A DNA stretch of 37,330 bases, taken from contig SMYC01000207.1 of assembly GCA_004356105.1 (NCBI GenBank), forward strand, positions 1 to 37,330, read 5' to 3'. The notes under the pieces are model-generated. The model ran no database searches and had not been told where the DNA came from. It saw only the letters and a list, made by a program, of their open reading frames with translations. The position numbers were made by a program, and so were the translations under genes. Source of the DNA: Acidobacteriota bacterium. GTDB lineage: Bacteria > Acidobacteriota > Vicinamibacteria > Marinacidobacterales > SMYC01. Every line of letters begins with the position of its first letter. Position 1 is the stretch's first letter. Below are positions 34,658 through 37,330 of the stretch, one piece after another.

Positions 34658-36256
34658 GTGGAGGGCACGTTAGACCGGCTACAGCTGACAGGTGTCCTCG
34701 ACGGCTTTCGCGCATCTCGACGCTCCGGAGTCCTGCACCTCGCTCGCGATGGAGCGACCAAACGCGTCTACTTCAAAGACGGTCGGGTTGTTTATGCAAA
34801 CTCGGACCTAGGCGAGGACCGGCTCGGGGAGCTCATCGTGCGGTCAGGCAGGCTCAAACGCGAGGAGCTCGACCTCGCGTGCAAAGTACGCGAAGCATCA
34901 CAGCTTCGGCTCGGAAGAACCCTGGTCGATTTGGGATATATGTCGGACGGTGAGCTCGACGGCCACATCAAAGGGCAGGTCGAGGTCATCATCCGCTCCG
35001 TCATCTGTTGGGAGTCGGGCTCGTTCCGCACCGAGCTGAACGAGCGCCCGGTGGACGAAGACCTCCAGCGCTCGGACATATCGGTCGAGAATGTCGTTCT
35101 CGATGCCCTGCGCACGATCGAAGACGTAGAGTCCATACGTGCCGGCATCGGGGATCTCAACGGCACGCTTCGCTTCGCGAAAGACTCGTCGTGGATTGAT
35201 GCCAATTTGCGCTTGACCCCCGAAGAAGGGTTCTTGCTCTCCAGGGTGGACGGCGCAGCCACGGCCTTGGAGATCGCGCAACTCTCTCCCATGGGCGAGA
35301 ACGACACACTCCGCATGATTTGCGCGTTGGTCGTAGCCGGCGTTTTGGTGGTCGAAAGGACGTCCCGACTGCAAGTCGAGGCGCCGCCGGGCGTGACCCG
35401 GACAAGTGAGCCGGCACCCGAGCCTCCACGGCTCGAGACGGTGAAAAAGGACGTCGAGCCTGAGCTTTCGCCGGAAGCCAAGCAGTTTCGTGACGATATG
35501 TACGCGAAACATGCCACCGCTCACGAAGTCACGTATTACAAGTTGCTCGAGGTCGCCCCGAATGCTTCGACCGACGAGATTAAAGCCGGCTATTTCAAGT
35601 TCGCCCGAAAGCTACACCCCGATCATCGCGCGGGTCTCAAGATTCGGGACGAGGACGGCGTGCTCGCTGACTTGTATCTGGCTATCAAGGCCGCTTACGA
35701 GGTGCTCTCGAGTGAGACTGAACGGCGCCGCTACGATTTCAGCCTCGAGAAGCTACAGATGCAAAAGCGGTCAACCGTCGCCGTATCAGAACAAGCCACC
35801 GGGAAAGATGACCCGGCCTCGAACGACCCCGTGCGAACGTTCGATGCGAAGCAGATGGCGCGCCTGCATTACGGAAACGGACAAAAATATTACGCCCAGG
35901 AAAACTACCATGAAGCCATTGCTGAGTTTCAGGATGCCGTGCGTCTCGACGGCTCGAATGCGAATTATCATCGTCTGCTAGGATTCGCGCTTGCTAAGAA
36001 CCCTCGGTGGCGCCGTCGGGCGGAAGAGCATCTTCTAAAAGTTCTCGAATCGGAGCATTTCGACACGGACACGATGTTGGCACTCGGCGAGCTCTACGAA
36101 GAGGGCGGCATGGATACGCGGGCCCGCAAAATGTACGAGGAGGCGCTCGGGATGGATCCTGACAACGTTCGTGCGCTCGAGAAGCTGGCGAGCACCCCGC
36201 GCACGACGGCGATGGAGCGGCTCCGAGGTGTACTGCACCGGAAGAAGAAAGTGTAA
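34658..36256 (+). CDS. DUF4388 - J-domain - TPR protein
   Basis: The 532-residue product combines three parts. Residues 1-130 form a DUF4388 (PATAN-like) domain (GTLDRLQLTGVLDGFRASRRSG ... VYFKDGRVVYANS). Residues 290-360 form a DnaJ J-domain with HPD at 320-322 and the AAYEVLSSETERRRYDF end. TPR repeats follow from about 400 to 510 (GQKYYAQENYHEAIAEFQDAV; ALGELYEEGGMDTRARKMYEEAL). J-domains stimulate Hsp70 ATPase, and DUF4388 is frequent in signalling or gliding-related proteins of Myxococcota and Acidobacteriota. A role as cytoplasmic scaffold recruiting DnaK is an inference. The start is GTG at 34658, 8 bases after AGGGAAGGAG. It lies divergent from lexA. Confidence 0.85.
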   Translation: MEGTLDRLQLTGVLDGFRASRRSGVLHLARDGATKRVYFKDGRVVYANSDLGEDRLGELIVRSGRLKREELDLACKVREASQLRLGRTLVDLGYMSDGELDGHIKGQVEVIIRSVICWESGSFRTELNERPVDEDLQRSDISVENVVLDALRTIEDVESIRAGIGDLNGTLRFAKDSSWIDANLRLTPEEGFLLSRVDGAATALEIAQLSPMGENDTLRMICALVVAGVLVVERTSRLQVEAPPGVTRTSEPAPEPPRLETVKKDVEPELSPEAKQFRDDMYAKHATAHEVTYYKLLEVAPNASTDEIKAGYFKFARKLHPDHRAGLKIRDEDGVLADLYLAIKAAYEVLSSETERRRYDFSLEKLQMQKRSTVAVSEQATGKDDPASNDPVRTFDAKQMARLHYGNGQKYYAQENYHEAIAEFQDAVRLDGSNANYHRLLGFALAKNPRWRRRAEEHLLKVLESEHFDTDTMLALGELYEEGGMDTRARKMYEEALGMDPDNVRALEKLASTPRTTAMERLRGVLHRKKKV

Positions 36257-36275
36257 TTGTCTCTCGAGAACCGAG

Positions 36276-36944
36276 CTATGGCGTGTTCTGTCGCCCAGCA
36301 TATGAAGGCTCGGCGGCGCTGAATCCGTCGAGCTTTTCGAGATAGGGCATCAGAAGCTCCGATACGGATTCGCGTTCGTCGAAATAGACACCGGCGAGAA
36401 GGAGGTAGACGACCATGCTTCCACGCCGCGCGAGAAAGACGTTGCCGAAAGGGGTGCCGTCGGTCGTGAGAACACCGAAACGGGAGAAATCGCCCCACTG
36501 AAACAGCTCGCTCCTTTCGTCGACCAAGACCTCGGTATCGCCGAGCATCATGAACGCGATCTTTGTACCTCCCCAGATCGACGTATAGGTGCCACGGGCG
36601 TCGGCTTCGGTGCTTTCGAAGGTTAGCGAATAGGTGAGATAGGGGGCTGCTTCGTCGTCTGGAAGATCGTAGACGTATTCGATCTCATAGGAGTCGTCGA
36701 AATAGCGCGTCTTGGTCATGCGCTCGCCCGCCAGGTCGGGCGTATACTCGGCCATCCATGCGGATAAGTGCCAGATGTCGAGAAGGAGCGCGCGTTCTTC
36801 TCGTGTGGGCTCGAGCGTCTCGCCGGAGGCTTTGAAGAGAACGCCGAGCGCGAGGAGCAGAGCGACCGTGCCGAGGGCGGCGACCGGCGTCAGGACCACG
36901 AGCCAAAGCCAGGCCCGCCTCTTTTGGGGAGTTGTTTCGTTCAT
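36276..36944 (-). CDS. Hypothetical membrane-anchored protein
   Basis: I do not recognise this 222-residue protein. A short basic N-terminus (MNETTPQKRR) is followed by one transmembrane helix (about 11-38; AWLWLVVLTPVAALGTVALLL). The rest is a soluble domain with many aromatic and acidic residues (YFDDSYEIEYVYDLPDDEAAPYLTYSL), probably outside the cytoplasm. There is no cysteine-rich or catalytic motif that stands out. The gene ends 20 bp from the DUF4388-DnaJ gene, to which it is convergent. Codon use looks like that of its neighbours. Confidence 0.65.
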   Translation of the reverse strand: MNETTPQKRRAWLWLVVLTPVAALGTVALLLALGVLFKASGETLEPTREERALLLDIWHLSAWMAEYTPDLAGERMTKTRYFDDSYEIEYVYDLPDDEAAPYLTYSLTFESTEADARGTYTSIWGGTKIAFMMLGDTEVLVDERSELFQWGDFSRFGVLTTDGTPFGNVFLARRGSMVVYLLLAGVYFDERESVSELLMPYLEKLDGFSAAEPSYAGRQNTP

Positions 36945-37330
36945 GGATTGTGGGGTGGAGCTACCTCCATTCTACGAAATGGAACCGAGCAAGTCACCAC
37001 TAGTTTCTTCCCCAGGCTCTGCAGTCTGTCTCGCCTGCCTGCGATTCTGCCAGGAGCTAGCCAGGTAAACTGAAAGCTCGGCAGCCCCTCAAATCGTCCG
37101 CATGAAGCGAACTCCTTTAGGCTGACGTGGTGAGACAGAGGGCGACCGCGAAGAGTCCGGATGAAGGACTTTCGAGACCTAAGTCCTAGCCTCAGACCTC
37201 CTGACACACCCCCAAGTGAAATGTCCGGTTAGGGCACCTCCGCGGGCGCTGTTTCGGCGCGGCGTGGGCCCGGAAACGCGAGGCTGGGGGGTGGGTGCGG
37301 CTTGACGTCGAAGCGCAGGTGGAGCTTCGA
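36945..37330. other. Non-coding right end, possible intron or IS-derived sequence
   Basis: No convincing gene is seen in the last 386 bases on either strand; the open frames lack recognisable protein character and ribosome sites. The stretch from about 37070 to 37200 (around AAGCGAACTCCTTTAGGCTG and GGATGAAGGACTTTCGAGA) reads like structured RNA and faintly resembles the 5' domain of a bacterial group II intron. The final 110 bases are very GC-rich and could belong to another mobile element that continues beyond the window. I cannot confirm either idea without a covariance-model search. Confidence 0.25.

Overview
The window reads as a chromosomal segment of a GC-rich Gram-negative bacterium, most likely a member of the Acidobacteriota or a close relative. 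That placement is an inference. It rests on LPS-export genes (an outer membrane), a PadR regulator paired with an 'acidobacterial duplicated orphan permease' type transporter, a secreted FG-GAP/UnbV protein, and a lexA-imuA-imuB-dnaE2 SOS cassette. Both ends look disturbed by mobile DNA. The left end holds the tail of an ISL3-like transposase abutting a truncated sodium/solute symporter. The right end holds about 390 bp of non-coding sequence of uncertain (possibly intron or IS) origin.

Left part (1-11820): panE stands beside the broken symporter and converges on a secreted JAMM-like protein of unknown function. A tight co-directional run follows: accA, an lptC-lptA fusion, lptB, rpoN, long-form hpf, rapZ, a mannose-type EIIA, HPr and EI. 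Many junctions overlap by 1-8 bp. The run joins fatty-acid initiation, LPS export, sigma-54 and a regulatory phosphotransferase chain that has no sugar permease. A small hairpin plus T-run closes it.

Middle part (11882-21428): a secreted FG-GAP/UnbV protein fused to a TlpA-type thioredoxin is interrupted by one in-frame TGA, which is followed at the expected distance by a SECIS-like hairpin. Next come a 231-bp MITE-like inverted repeat, a probably leaderless padR, a large ABC permease, a small secreted TRASH-like protein, a TIR-TPR-beta-sandwich-TIR protein and an AGCS sodium/amino-acid symporter.

Right part (21415-37330): metabolic genes (secreted alpha/beta hydrolase, crotonase-fold protein, propionyl/acetyl-CoA synthetase), a DMT exporter, a twin-arginine-like HD-domain protein and a small secreted protein. 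These are followed by the minus-strand SOS mutagenesis operon lexA-imuA-imuB-dnaE2. Its promoter carries a 24-bp palindrome lying exactly between the -35 and -10 boxes. Divergent from it is a DUF4388-DnaJ-TPR protein, then a membrane-anchored hypothetical protein. The observations most worth a second look are the TGA-interrupted UnbV-TlpA gene, the lexA palindrome with its leaderless promoter, and the double-TIR protein.
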